IMG/VR virus record: IMGVR_UViG_3300043353_000020
Coordinates: 1-24,382 of that record
Direction: 5' to 3' (one strand)
Length of the DNA: 24,382 nucleotides
Origin: a virus
Below are positions 5,673 to 13,691 of this stretch, piece after piece (position 1 is the first letter of the stretch; each line of letters begins with the position of its first letter). Both the position numbers and the translations under genes were made by a program. The notes below the pieces were generated by a model. It was not told where the DNA came from, did not search any database, and saw only the letters and a list, made by a program, of their open reading frames with translations.

Positions 5673-7496
5673 CTACACACGCCGCGCTTGCAGGACGGAT
5701 CGCATGATCAGATCGCTCACGCGCCGCGCGAGGTTGCTTTCGGTGTCGACGAGGTGGAAGGTGTTTTGTACGACCGTCGCGCCGGCGCCGTTCGGGGTGA
5801 TCACGCCGCTCGCGCCTGGCGTGTAGAGCTCCGGCCCTTTCTCGCCCACGAGGTACGAGGTACCGGCCGCGACCGGGCCGCCAGCCGCGCGCGCCGGCGG
5901 GACGTAGTAGCTCGAGCCGGCGCCCGATCCGCTCGTCGCGGAATTCGCCTCGAACGGGACATACACCGAGCCGCCCTGGTTGCCCGTGGGCGACGTGTAC
6001 ACGCTGCCGTCCGTAGAGCCGCCGACGTTGCCCGACGGGCCGCCGACGCCAGCCTGCGCGTTTCTGACGGCATCCTCGGCGATCGCCTGCTGGTACAGCG
6101 CGCGCGTGTAGTCGGTGACGGCGCCGGACGCCGCCGGCAGGATCGTGTCCGCTTGGGCCTTGAGCGACGCGTTATAGGCGTCGACCTTGAGCATCAAATC
6201 GGTATAGCGGTCGGCGGCCTCGTCGGTCAGCGTGCCGTTGCGCGCCATCGCCTCGAGCGCGTCGCGCATGGTCGCCCCGAGATCGTCGCGCATCTTCGCC
6301 GACAGGCGGCCGACGTCGTCATTGAGCCCGGTGATCGCATCGCTCCAGGTCGCGGCGCGCTTGAGCGCCGGCGTCCCGAAGGCGTCCTCCTGCAGCTTGG
6401 CGACTTCCTCCCAGTGCGCGCGCGTCGCCGTTTCGATCTCGGCGTTCTGTTTCTCGAACGCTTTGGCGAGCTCGTCGTACGCCGCCTTCGTCGCATCCGC
6501 GGCCGCCTTGTTCTGTTCCATCGTCGCCGTCGCGGCCGCGCCCCAACTATCCTGTTGGATCTTTGCGTCCTCGGCCGACAGTGTGATCGCCTGGAACCCG
6601 GTGGCGACCGCGGTCTGGAGCGGCGGGATCGCGGCGAGCGCGACGGACAGCCCGGCGTCGGCCGACGCCTGGATCGCCGCCCAGTCCTGCGAGGCTTTTA
6701 CCTGTGCGTCGAATTCCTTGTTCGTTTCGGCCAGGCTCCCGAGAATGGCGCCGCCGGCGTTGACCGTCTCGGTTTTCAGGTGCTTCCAGGCATTTTCGAT
6801 TTCGTTGAGGTTCTGAACGTATTTCTCTTTCAGGACTGGCGCCTGGTCGCCGAGATCCTGGATCTCGGCCTTCATCGCCGGGTAAATCTCCTTCCAGTTC
6901 TTGTGGAAAATCGCTTCGGCTTCGGCCGCGCGCTGGTAGGGATCCTCGATCCCCGCGACGGCGGCGCTCAGTTGGACGAATTGGTCGTACGCCGAGAGCT
7001 TCTTAAACTCGTCGAGATTGATATTCAGATCGCCGACGGCGCGGACGACGCCGGCATTGTTGCTGCCGATATCCGCCTGGAGCTGCTGCGCGGCGCCGCT
7101 CAGCGCGCCGACGGACACGCTCGACTGTTGCGCGATGAACTGGAGTTTCTGGACCTCGTCGGTCGACATGCCGGTTTTTGCGGCCATCGTCCCGATCGCG
7201 TCGGCCGCCTCGAACACGGCCGCGCCGAAGTTCGCGATCTGCTGCACGGTGAACGCGCCGGCGAGCATGCCGCCGATCTGGCGCGTGACGCCGCCCAGGT
7301 CGATCAGGGACGACGTCGCCGCCTTGGTTTCCGTCGTGATCGCTTTGACCGTCGCCGGCGTGGTCGCGCCCATCTGGTCGAGCGCTTTGCCGGCGTCCTT
7401 GCTATCGGCTTCCAGACCGGCGAGCGCGGCCGTCGCGGTTTTCACGCCGTCATTGAAGGCGGAAAAATCGGCTTCGAAATGTCCGGTGATCGGCAT
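5673..7496 (-). CDS. Tail tape measure protein
   Basis: 607 residues. It sets tail length and is threaded in the tail tube. The N-terminal 250 residues are helical with Ala-rich heptads; residues about 95-125 are hydrophobic (IGGMLAGAFTVQQIANFGAAV). A long coiled-coil region follows (EQNKAAADATKAAYDELAKAF). Near the C-terminus is the Gly-rich motif GGPVAAGTSYLVGEKGPELY typical of tape measures, after a Ser/Gly/Thr linker. At about 0.15 nm per residue the tail would be roughly 90 nm. It starts eight bases after the end of the frameshifted chaperone, the invariant gene order of siphovirus tails. Confidence 0.93.
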   Translation of the reverse strand: MPITGHFEADFSAFNDGVKTATAALAGLEADSKDAGKALDQMGATTPATVKAITTETKAATSSLIDLGGVTRQIGGMLAGAFTVQQIANFGAAVFEAADAIGTMAAKTGMSTDEVQKLQFIAQQSSVSVGALSGAAQQLQADIGSNNAGVVRAVGDLNINLDEFKKLSAYDQFVQLSAAVAGIEDPYQRAAEAEAIFHKNWKEIYPAMKAEIQDLGDQAPVLKEKYVQNLNEIENAWKHLKTETVNAGGAILGSLAETNKEFDAQVKASQDWAAIQASADAGLSVALAAIPPLQTAVATGFQAITLSAEDAKIQQDSWGAAATATMEQNKAAADATKAAYDELAKAFEKQNAEIETATRAHWEEVAKLQEDAFGTPALKRAATWSDAITGLNDDVGRLSAKMRDDLGATMRDALEAMARNGTLTDEAADRYTDLMLKVDAYNASLKAQADTILPAASGAVTDYTRALYQQAIAEDAVRNAQAGVGGPSGNVGGSTDGSVYTSPTGNQGGSVYVPFEANSATSGSGAGSSYYVPPARAAGGPVAAGTSYLVGEKGPELYTPGASGVITPNGAGATVVQNTFHLVDTESNLARRVSDLIMRSVLQARRV

Positions 7497-7503
7497 CGCG
7501 TTG

Positions 7504-8012
7504 TTAGCCCTGCGGCGTGTTCAGCAGTTCCCGAAGGATGTCGTAATCATCGGGATCGAGCGCGCGGACTACGTCGACGGGCCAGCCGCAACGAATGGCG
7601 AGCGCGAGATCGCTGGCCCGTTCATCTCGCCAGCCTGGGCTTTTTTTTCCGCGACTCGCGCGGCGACCGTCGCCGCCTCGTGTGCGTCGATCGCCTCTTT
7701 GATTTCGTAAAAGTCGTCGGGATCGAGGTTGTCGACGAGCGCCACGCGTTGCTCGAGATCGAGCCCCCGGATCGGCGCGTCGTCGCCGGCCAGGTTCCAG
7801 TCGACGAGGTACGCGGCGACCTTCGCGAGCCCGATCCGGTGCGGATCCGGGATCCGTTTCACGGTGCCGTCGTCCTGTTCGACGAGCGCGGAACAGACGC
7901 GGTACGACTCGCGCTGTTCGCCGATGTTCAGCCGGCGCCGGACGATCAGCGTGTCGCCGTTGCCGAGCGTCAGGATCGCAGTTTCCGGGTGGACGAAACG
8001 GGATCGGCTCAT
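7504..8012 (-). CDS. Tail assembly chaperone, -1 frameshift product (gpGT type)
   Basis: A -1 slip at A8 (7641-7648) joins the upstream frame to a second frame ending in TAA at 7504-7506, giving about 169 residues. The added part reads SPGWRDERASDLALAIRCG and then WPVDVVRALDPDDYDIL, ending LNTPQG. A short T-domain of this look before the tape measure is the established pattern in long-tailed phages: the longer form binds the tape measure while the short form coats it. The unshifted frame stops at 7569 and the second frame has no start of its own with a ribosome site. Confidence 0.88.
7569..8012 (-). CDS. Tail assembly chaperone, short form (gpG type)
   Basis: 147 residues when the ribosome does not slip. 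The body (SRFVHPETAILTLGNGDTLI; RVALVDNLDPDDFYEIKEAI) resembles the G-domain of siphovirus tail chaperones. Residues after the slip site (AQAGEMNGPAISRSPF) are low in structure, as expected of a frame kept only as a terminator of the short form. It begins two bases after the preceding stop (TGACATG). Confidence 0.85.
   Translation of the reverse strand: MSRSRFVHPETAILTLGNGDTLIVRRRLNIGEQRESYRVCSALVEQDDGTVKRIPDPHRIGLAKVAAYLVDWNLAGDDAPIRGLDLEQRVALVDNLDPDDFYEIKEAIDAHEAATVAARVAEKKAQAGEMNGPAISRSPFVAAGPST
7641..7648 (-). promoter_or_regulatory. Slippery A8 sequence for -1 ribosomal frameshift
   Basis: On the coding strand the phase is GCG GAA AAA AAA GCC, so the heptamer A AAA AAA followed by G sits correctly for tandem tRNA-Lys slippage by -1. 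The downstream -1 frame is open to the end of the expected T-domain. Confidence 0.85.
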
Positions 8013-8013
8013 G

Positions 8014-8289
8014 TCAGCTTTCCGGCGGTCCCAGGACCGCGCTCAACGTCGTCGGCGCCAGCGTGACGGACAACACCGGCCAGCAGAAATAGCCGCCCTT
8101 GCGCGCGGCCGTGAACTTGAGATCGCGTTGTCGGAGCTGGAAGGCGTCGGCGCGCTGAATGACCGCCGATAGCGTCCATTGCCCTTTCGGCGTGCGTCGC
8201 ACCGTCCAGGACTTACAGACGGCCGCCGTGTGGTACCCCCACACGACGGTGGCCTCGAGCCCGGACAGCGCGACGTCGCCGGTGAACAT
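8014..8289 (-). CDS. Small tail-region protein, unknown
   Basis: 91 residues, between the tail tube and the tail chaperone. It contains WTVRRTPKGQWTLSAVIQRA and then DAFQLRQRDLKFTA and GGYFCWPVL, likely beta strands. I know similar proteins at this place in metagenomic siphoviruses but no function. Position suggests a tail assembly or tube accessory role. It starts three bases after the tail-tube stop. Confidence 0.75.
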   Translation of the reverse strand: MFTGDVALSGLEATVVWGYHTAAVCKSWTVRRTPKGQWTLSAVIQRADAFQLRQRDLKFTAARKGGYFCWPVLSVTLAPTTLSAVLGPPES

Positions 8290-8292
8290 CGA

Positions 8293-8889
8293 TCAGGCCG
8301 GGCCAGCCGCCCACGCGGAGCTCGTCCAGTGCGCTTTGCTGCCGTCGCCCAACAGGATGTACTGGCCGACAGTCCACGCGGTCGCCGGCGTCGCCGTCAC
8401 GCCCGTGAGCGCCGCCAGGTTCGCCGGCGGCATGGCGCCGGCCGGCGTGAACGATCCGAGCCCGGTACCCGGCCCGGCGCCCGTGGCGACCGTTTCGCCC
8501 GGCACGGCCCAATCGCCCGACGCCTTGAAGGTGCCGGTCACTTTCGGCGCGTTCATCGAACAATCGATCGACGCGTCCATGTACGCCGGGCCCTTCCAGA
8601 TGTAGCTCGGTTCGGTCGTATTCGGCATCAGTTCGAGCGTGCCTGGCGACGGCGACATGGCCGCCTTGAACAGCGCGAGCTCCGCGGAATTCCAGAACCC
8701 GCCGAACGTGCCGCCGATGTCCATCAGTCCCGGCACGTACACGCGGTTCGCGTCGCCGAAGCACGACACGTCCTCGTAGTCGGTTTTAAAATCACCCTTC
8801 CAGGTGTTGATCGAGATGATCTGCACCGTGGCCGAGCCCCCCGCCGGATCCCAGCTCACTTTCCCGTACCGGCCGCTTTTGATCGCCAT
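8293..8889 (-). CDS. Major tail tube protein
   Basis: 198 residues. The N-terminal 135 residues (MAIKSGRYGKVSWDPAGG; INTWKGDFKTDYEDVSCFGD; GGTFGGFWN) have the pattern of siphovirus tail-tube subunits, which polymerise around the tape measure. A proline/glycine hinge (VPGETVATGAGPGTGLG) leads to a C-terminal add-on of about 45 residues (TAWTVGQYILLGDGSKAHW) that is probably surface-exposed, as with decoration domains of other tubes. A strong ribosome site GGAGGG lies nine bases before ATG8889, fitting a high-copy protein. Its first 98 bases overlap the end of the DUF3168-type gene. Confidence 0.88.
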   Translation of the reverse strand: MAIKSGRYGKVSWDPAGGSATVQIISINTWKGDFKTDYEDVSCFGDANRVYVPGLMDIGGTFGGFWNSAELALFKAAMSPSPGTLELMPNTTEPSYIWKGPAYMDASIDCSMNAPKVTGTFKASGDWAVPGETVATGAGPGTGLGSFTPAGAMPPANLAALTGVTATPATAWTVGQYILLGDGSKAHWTSSAWAAGPA

Positions 8890-9364
8890 TGTTGGATCCC
8901 TCCACGTTCAGTGCTGTTGCAACCGGATCGGGCCACGCCACGCGGACCCGGTAGTGCGCCCCGTAGTGATGCCAGACGAGCGAGACGTCGACCGGATCCG
9001 GGACGGGATCCTCGAGCATCGGCGGTTCCCGATCGCAGTCCATGAACACAAAGCCCGGGACGTCGAGCGTCGCCAGGCCGAGCAGTTCGTCGATCCGGTG
9101 CGCCGCCTGTTTCATCGTCGCGATCGTCACGTCGCGCGACAGCCCGACCGCCTTCACCGCATACAGCCGTTCTTCGATCGCGCGCGGTTGCCCGAACACG
9201 TGATCGTCGACGCCGTCCTGGAGCGTCACGAGTACGAAGCGCGTGAGCCCCGGCGCCGCGAGCCCGTACCACACCCCCTCCGGCATCAGGCCGGCGAGCG
9301 TCGCGTCGGCTTGCAGCGCGCCGACGACGGCCGTCGAGATCGCGCCGGAGTCTGGCCGGCTCAT
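8792..9364 (-). CDS. DUF3168-type tail completion protein
   Basis: 190 residues. Residues 1-150 fit the DUF3168 tail terminator family, which caps the tail and joins it to the head (ISTAVVGALQADATLAGLM; EERLYAVKAVG; HYGAHYRVRVAWPDP). Family members I know end near the RVRV strand, at about 130-150 residues. Here the frame runs 40 residues further into the tail-tube gene, with a Gly/Ser/His-rich end (SELGSGGGLGHGAD). The overlap may be real or may reflect a base error near 8890-8930. Start ATG9364 overlaps the previous stop as ATGA. Confidence 0.8.
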   Translation of the reverse strand: MSRPDSGAISTAVVGALQADATLAGLMPEGVWYGLAAPGLTRFVLVTLQDGVDDHVFGQPRAIEERLYAVKAVGLSRDVTIATMKQAAHRIDELLGLATLDVPGFVFMDCDREPPMLEDPVPDPVDVSLVWHHYGAHYRVRVAWPDPVATALNVEGSNNGDQKRPVRESELGSGGGLGHGADHLDQHLEG

Positions 9365-9750
9365 TCGTTCACCGTGACGGTTTCGGCGCCGGTTTTCACG
9401 ATCTCGACGAGCTCCGCGGTGAGCGCGCGCCGGTTGCGCTGCATCGTCGGGACAAACAGCTTGCCCGGCGCGTGCGGCCCGGCCGACGTCATGCCGCCCG
9501 ATTCCCACACGCGCGCGTAAATGACGTCGTTCCAGACGCGCCATTTCGGGTGCAGCGCGTCGGTCGTGACGTCGGCGCGCTGGAGCCCGTCGCGCAGCCG
9601 CCCGGTAATCACCGTGTAGCCGGCGCGGATCGACTCGTACGCGGCTTCGGCCGCGCGTTCGACCTGTTGCGCGGCCTCGCCGGCGGCTTGCATCGGCCAG
9701 GCGGCGAGCTCGGCCTCGTATTCGTCGAGCCCGGTCCAGGTGACGCTCAT
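9361..9750 (-). CDS. HK97 gp10-like head-tail/tail component
   Basis: 129 residues. It starts MSVTWTGLDEYEAELAAWP and continues with an Ala-rich helix and ITGRLRDGLQ, the usual pattern of the HK97 gp10 family at the neck-tail junction. The end has FVPTMQRNRRALTAELVEI. ATGA overlaps at both ends keep it in step with the head-closure gene before and the DUF3168 gene after. Role inferred from family and position: neck or tail-terminator assembly. Confidence 0.85.
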   Translation of the reverse strand: MSVTWTGLDEYEAELAAWPMQAAGEAAQQVERAAEAAYESIRAGYTVITGRLRDGLQRADVTTDALHPKWRVWNDVIYARVWESGGMTSAGPHAPGKLFVPTMQRNRRALTAELVEIVKTGAETVTVNE

Positions 9751-10085
9751 TTGATGACCTCGGCGCACACCAGGTTCGTTTCGATGTCGCGCTCGTCGCG
9801 GTTCGCGACAAAGACGACGTTGAGCACGCGCCCTTCGAATGACAGGCGCGTTTGCGTGGTGATGCCCGGGTGATAGCGCCCTTTCACGATGTGCGTCGCT
9901 TGCGCGAGGATCGAGCCGGCGCCGATCGACTCGAGATCGCGCGCGGTTGCCGGCGCAATCGAACAGGCCCACACGGTCGGATCCAGCGGCAACCAGCCAT
10001 CCGTAAATCCGCCGTCGGGATCCGGCGTCACCGGCCCGGGTTCCTCGAGCACGACAAGCTGGCGATAGCTGCCGACGCTAGGCAA
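9747..10085 (-). CDS. Head closure (head-tail joining) protein
   Basis: 112 residues from a TTG start that overlaps the connector stop by eight bases; GTG10052 is the next possible start. The pattern QLVVLEEPGPVTPDPDGGFTDGW, then WACSIAPAT and YHPGITTQTRLSFEGRVLNV, fits the phage head-tail joining family (SPP1 gp16-like). These proteins plug the connector after DNA packaging. Located between the gp6-like connector and gp10-like genes, the expected place. Confidence 0.85.
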   Translation of the reverse strand: MPSVGSYRQLVVLEEPGPVTPDPDGGFTDGWLPLDPTVWACSIAPATARDLESIGAGSILAQATHIVKGRYHPGITTQTRLSFEGRVLNVVFVANRDERDIETNLVCAEVIK

Positions 10086-10437
10086 GGGTCGGATCCCGGT
10101 GGCGGCCGAGTAGCCGCTCGATCGCCGCCCATACCGCCGCGTCGGGTGTCGCGCCCGACGTGCTCGGATCCATGTCGTCGCCGCGGTGTTCGTACAGGTG
10201 CGTCGCGAAGATCTTGATCGCGTGCACCACGGCGCGCGGTGCGGTCGCGTCGGTCCAGGTCGGATCGGCGGCCCCGGTGAGGTACGCCAGGATCGCGTCC
10301 TGCGCGGCCGCGCTGATCGCCGTCACGTCGGCGTCGTGCGCCGTATCGGTGATCCGCAAGTGCGCTTTCATGTCGGCGAGCGGCACGAGCGGGATCGCGA
10401 TCGTGACGCGGCCGGGAAACGCCAGCGGCGGCATCAT
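10078..10437 (-). CDS. gp6-like head-tail connector
   Basis: 119 residues. VPLADMKAHLRITDTAHDAD is the signature opening of the HK97 gp6-like adaptor, followed by helices (ISAAAQDAILAYLTG; VVHAIKIFATHLYEHRGD). It forms the ring under the portal. Two ATGs in tandem (10437 and 10434) overlap the portal stop; the first makes an ATGA junction. Confidence 0.9.
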   Translation of the reverse strand: MMPPLAFPGRVTIAIPLVPLADMKAHLRITDTAHDADVTAISAAAQDAILAYLTGAADPTWTDATAPRAVVHAIKIFATHLYEHRGDDMDPSTSGATPDAAVWAAIERLLGRHRDPTLA

Positions 10438-11762
10438 GGTTGCCCCGCCATCGCCGCGACTGCGGCCGCGACCTGTTCCTCGGTCGGTCCTGGCGGCGTC
10501 GCCGGGGGTGCCGGTGACGGCGTGGCAAAAGGCGCCGCCGCGTCGCGCTCGGCGAGCGCCGCCAGGCTGAACATTTGTTGCTGTTGGTACACCGTGTCGC
10601 CGCCCTCGACCGGCCCGAGCCCGTAGAACTTGCGCCGGATCTCGTTGATCGTGAGCGTGCCGGCGGCCTCTTTCGCCGCCTTCGATCGCGTGTCGGTATC
10701 CATCCAGATCAGCGCGTCGAGATCGAATTCGGTCCCGAACGGCGCCGGGAGCTCGAGCCCTTCGTCGAGCGCGTTCTCCATGCTCACCATGTGCACCTGC
10801 AGACACTGCGCGTGATACTGCAGTTGCGTCGCTTCGCTGTTCGCGTACGGCGGTTGCTTCGTCGAGTCGACGTAGCTCACGGGTACGCCGAAACAGCCGG
10901 CGATCGTCGACACGGTCGCGTCGCGCTGTTCGGTCAGTTGCGAGTCGACGGCCGTCGTATCGATCGCCTGGTATTTGATGCCGTTGCCGACGACCGCGGT
11001 GTCGCCGTTGCCGAGCGCCTTCCATTGCTCCTTGAGGCGCGCCGCGGTGTCCAGCGAGATCTCCGTCGGCGCGATGAGCATCCCCGTCGGCCGGCCGCCC
11101 TTGCCGAAAAACGTACTGCTGGAATTCTGGATATTGTTCGCCTCGAGCGCGGCGCCGCCGCACGCGTAGAGCGGCGACAGCCCGATGAGCGGGTGAAACA
11201 CGCAATTCCAGCGGTCATGGATGATCTCGCGCGCCGGCGCCGCGATCCCCTCCGGCGGAATCCCGATCACGTCCGACGTGTCCAGTTGGTAGTACACGGA
11301 TCCATCGGGCGCGATGAGCACGGTCACCTTCGCCGGATCGAGCACGTACAGTGCGACCACGACGCCGCGCGCGTCGCGATCCTTGAGCACGTAGGTATTG
11401 CCCCAGAGCAATTTGCTGATCGTCCATTGCTCTTTGAATTGGGCGAGCGTCTGGTACCGGTTCGGTTTGCGGAGGACCGGCGAAAACGCCGGCGAGCTCG
11501 TCTCGGTCCAAATCCCGTTGTCGTCGACTTCGACGAGCCGGAGCGGCGTCTTCGCGATGTCGCCCGAGATCAGCGAGACGCACCGGAACACCGTCGGGTT
11601 GCTGATCCCGGTATCGATCGTGATCTCGGCGTTCTGCTGCCAGGCGCCCGTAAACGGTTCGCGGACCAGCGGCGACCAACCGCCGGCGCCCGGTACGCCG
11701 CCGGCGCGTACCGGAGCCAAGAGGGCGCCGACACGCGCGCGGACCGTCGCAAAGATCCCCAT
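10434..11762 (-). CDS. Portal protein (HK97 family)
   Basis: 442 residues from ATG11762, 13 bases after the capsid stop; the upstream in-frame ATG at 11849 would add an Arg-rich 29-residue stretch inside the capsid gene and is unlikely. Portal features are NPTVFRCVSLISGDIAKTPL near the N-terminus, LLWGNTYVLKDRD, the wing-stem segment, and VSYVDSTKQPPYANSEA with a following long helix, as in HK97 portals. The C-terminus is an Ala/Pro-rich tail (PATPPGPTEEQVAAAV). It forms the dodecameric DNA gate. Gene order here is capsid then portal, the reverse of HK97. Confidence 0.93.
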   Translation of the reverse strand: MGIFATVRARVGALLAPVRAGGVPGAGGWSPLVREPFTGAWQQNAEITIDTGISNPTVFRCVSLISGDIAKTPLRLVEVDDNGIWTETSSPAFSPVLRKPNRYQTLAQFKEQWTISKLLWGNTYVLKDRDARGVVVALYVLDPAKVTVLIAPDGSVYYQLDTSDVIGIPPEGIAAPAREIIHDRWNCVFHPLIGLSPLYACGGAALEANNIQNSSSTFFGKGGRPTGMLIAPTEISLDTAARLKEQWKALGNGDTAVVGNGIKYQAIDTTAVDSQLTEQRDATVSTIAGCFGVPVSYVDSTKQPPYANSEATQLQYHAQCLQVHMVSMENALDEGLELPAPFGTEFDLDALIWMDTDTRSKAAKEAAGTLTINEIRRKFYGLGPVEGGDTVYQQQQMFSLAALAERDAAAPFATPSPAPPATPPGPTEEQVAAAVAAMAGQP

Positions 11763-11775
11763 GTGGTGATCGGCG

Positions 11776-13149
11776 TTACGCCGCCTTGCGGTCGTTGCTC
11801 TGGAGCGACGCCGGCGCGTCGGTGCCACTCGGCGCCGGCCACGCGACACCCGTGAGGTACTTCACCGCGTTCGGATTCGCCCGGAGCCAGTTCACGTACC
11901 GTTCCGCGCGCAGCCCGACCATGTTGTTCTGCCAGAGCGAGACGAACACGGTCGTCGCATCCGCCGGCGACATGGGCGCGGAATCCATCTGCAGCGACGC
12001 TTCGCGCGACACGTCGATCGTCACGCCGCCGTCGTCCGCGAACAGGATCAGGCTCGGCTGCAGCGCGATCACAAGCTGCCCGACGGTGTTGCTCACGACG
12101 AAATTGATCCCGCGGTACGATCCGCCGTTCATCGTCACGCCCGGGAATTGCGGCGAGCCGTCCAGATTCGATCGGAAGGACAGCGCCAGCGCGTTGCCGG
12201 CCGACAGGATGAACGTGAGCCCGTCCGCCGGGATATTGAACGAGGCGAAGTGCGCGATCAGGCCGAGAATATCGGCGAGCGGATTGGTGGTCGCCGTGGC
12301 CGTCGGCGCGCCGTTCGTGATGGACGCCGGGTGCACGTTGGCGACCGCGGCGACCGCGGGGTCGGTGAATTGCTGATCAAGGAACCGCGCGATCCCGGCG
12401 ATCATGTCGGCGCGCACAAGCGCCTCGGCCGACGGCGACGAGAGCCGCGCGAGCTCGTCGGTGATCGCGATGATGCCGGCCGCCTTCGCGATCCCGAGCG
12501 TGACACTCGTGAATCCGAGCGCCGTCATGGGCTTGGGCTTCGCCTCGCCAACCCAGTTGTATGACCCGCCGGCTGTCTGACTTGGGACCAGCGTATTGAA
12601 CGGCACATTCCGCAGCCCGGGAATCTTGCCCAGGATCGTCGCCGCGCGGAGCAGCTCGATAAATTCATTCGAGATCGACGGCCGCACGAGCGGTCCGGCC
12701 CATGTCGGATCCGTCGTGGTGCCCGGTGCGATCGCCGCCTTGAGCGCGAGCGCGACCTCCGGCGTTGAATCGTTCCAGCGTTCGGCGTACGCCGCGGCCT
12801 CGTGCATGTTGCCGTTGCAGACCAGTTTCGCGCACGCAAGCCGGACAAACGCGGTGCCGGCCGGCACGTTCGCGCCCTTCACCGAAATGACCGGGAGCGC
12901 CGGCGCGCGTGGGGTCGGCGGTACCGGCACGGCCGCGGCCGCCTGGATCCGTTCGAGATCACGCCAGCGCACGAGGTCCGCGTCGATCGATTTGACCTCG
13001 AGCGCGAGCCCGTCATGTTCCGTCGCGGCCGCCTCGTCGAGCGTCGCGCCGCCGTCGGCGGCCGTCGCCATGATGTCGGCCATGCGGCCTGTGTGCGCGG
13101 CGCGCTTGTTCTCGAGCGCCTGGATATGTTCGGCCGTGGTGAGTTTCAT
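11776..13149 (-). CDS. Major capsid protein from internal start
   Basis: Starting at Met163 of the fusion (MKLTTAEHIQALENKRA) this gives 457 residues: a delta-like helical region plus the HK97 capsid fold. The GAGGT six bases upstream is better than the site of the full-length frame, as expected if capsid is needed in large excess over protease. This is an inferred second product; whether it is made, and where the protease cuts, is not visible. Confidence 0.6.
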   Translation of the reverse strand: MKLTTAEHIQALENKRAAHTGRMADIMATAADGGATLDEAAATEHDGLALEVKSIDADLVRWRDLERIQAAAAVPVPPTPRAPALPVISVKGANVPAGTAFVRLACAKLVCNGNMHEAAAYAERWNDSTPEVALALKAAIAPGTTTDPTWAGPLVRPSISNEFIELLRAATILGKIPGLRNVPFNTLVPSQTAGGSYNWVGEAKPKPMTALGFTSVTLGIAKAAGIIAITDELARLSSPSAEALVRADMIAGIARFLDQQFTDPAVAAVANVHPASITNGAPTATATTNPLADILGLIAHFASFNIPADGLTFILSAGNALALSFRSNLDGSPQFPGVTMNGGSYRGINFVVSNTVGQLVIALQPSLILFADDGGVTIDVSREASLQMDSAPMSPADATTVFVSLWQNNMVGLRAERYVNWLRANPNAVKYLTGVAWPAPSGTDAPASLQSNDRKAA

Positions 13150-13635
13150 ACCGGTACCTCGCGCTGGGCGCGCCAGCGATTTCACGTGCAGAATCGTTGC
13201 GTGGACATTCGCGGGAATCGCGACCAGGGAGAGCTCACAGATTTCCGTCGCGGTCAGGCGGCGCGCGCCGGCGGTCAAGTACTGGACGCCGTCGCGCGCG
13301 ATGTTGTGACCGATCGACACGGCGCGATAGAGCCGCGCCTTGACGGATTGCCAGGCTTCGTCGACGCGCGTCTGGAGCGTGCCGGGCTCGTCGACCGTTG
13401 GGATCGTCGCCTCGAACGCGATCCGCCCGTCTGGCAGACGCGACAGCATGGCGGTCCCGACCGGGAGCCGTTGATCGTGGTGGAGCAGGAGCGCGACGGG
13501 ATTACGGAAGGTGACGCCGGCCGGATCGATGATGTCGCCCTGGCGATCGAGCTCCGGCGTGGACGCGATGCCGCTGAAGGTGCGGCGCGACGCGTCGATC
13601 GATTTGACCTCGAGCAAGGCGTACGCGCGATCCAT
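11776..13635 (-). CDS. Prohead protease-major capsid protein fusion
   Basis: 619 residues. The first 160 match the HK97-type prohead protease: ASRRTFSGIASTPELDRQGD, His52/His53 (LLHHDQ) and Ser136 (ELSLVAIPAN) as catalytic candidates. Residues about 163-250 are a charged helical stretch comparable to the HK97 delta scaffold. Residues about 260-619 are the capsid fold (GKIPGLRNVPFNTL; TDELARLSSPSAE; GINFVVSNTV; GLRAERYVNW at the end). An internal ATG at 13149 (Met163) has GAGGT six bases upstream, so capsid could also be made alone. No clear ribosome site precedes ATG13635, 56 bases after the RHH gene. Confidence 0.92.
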   Translation of the reverse strand: MDRAYALLEVKSIDASRRTFSGIASTPELDRQGDIIDPAGVTFRNPVALLLHHDQRLPVGTAMLSRLPDGRIAFEATIPTVDEPGTLQTRVDEAWQSVKARLYRAVSIGHNIARDGVQYLTAGARRLTATEICELSLVAIPANVHATILHVKSLARPARGTGMKLTTAEHIQALENKRAAHTGRMADIMATAADGGATLDEAAATEHDGLALEVKSIDADLVRWRDLERIQAAAAVPVPPTPRAPALPVISVKGANVPAGTAFVRLACAKLVCNGNMHEAAAYAERWNDSTPEVALALKAAIAPGTTTDPTWAGPLVRPSISNEFIELLRAATILGKIPGLRNVPFNTLVPSQTAGGSYNWVGEAKPKPMTALGFTSVTLGIAKAAGIIAITDELARLSSPSAEALVRADMIAGIARFLDQQFTDPAVAAVANVHPASITNGAPTATATTNPLADILGLIAHFASFNIPADGLTFILSAGNALALSFRSNLDGSPQFPGVTMNGGSYRGINFVVSNTVGQLVIALQPSLILFADDGGVTIDVSREASLQMDSAPMSPADATTVFVSLWQNNMVGLRAERYVNWLRANPNAVKYLTGVAWPAPSGTDAPASLQSNDRKAA

Positions 13636-13691
13636 CAGTGCGAACGAGGATCAGGCCGAGCCCAGCCGGCGCCGGTTGTTTTGTAGAAAAA

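Noticed and set aside
5538-8066. 842-codon plus-strand ORF
   Set aside because: Antisense to hub, tape measure and chaperone genes, no domain signature, shadow composition.
13660-13680. GC-rich palindrome between RHH and capsid genes as terminator
   Set aside because: The palindrome CCGGCGCCGG has no loop and the following T-rich bases are on the non-coding side for the genes here.
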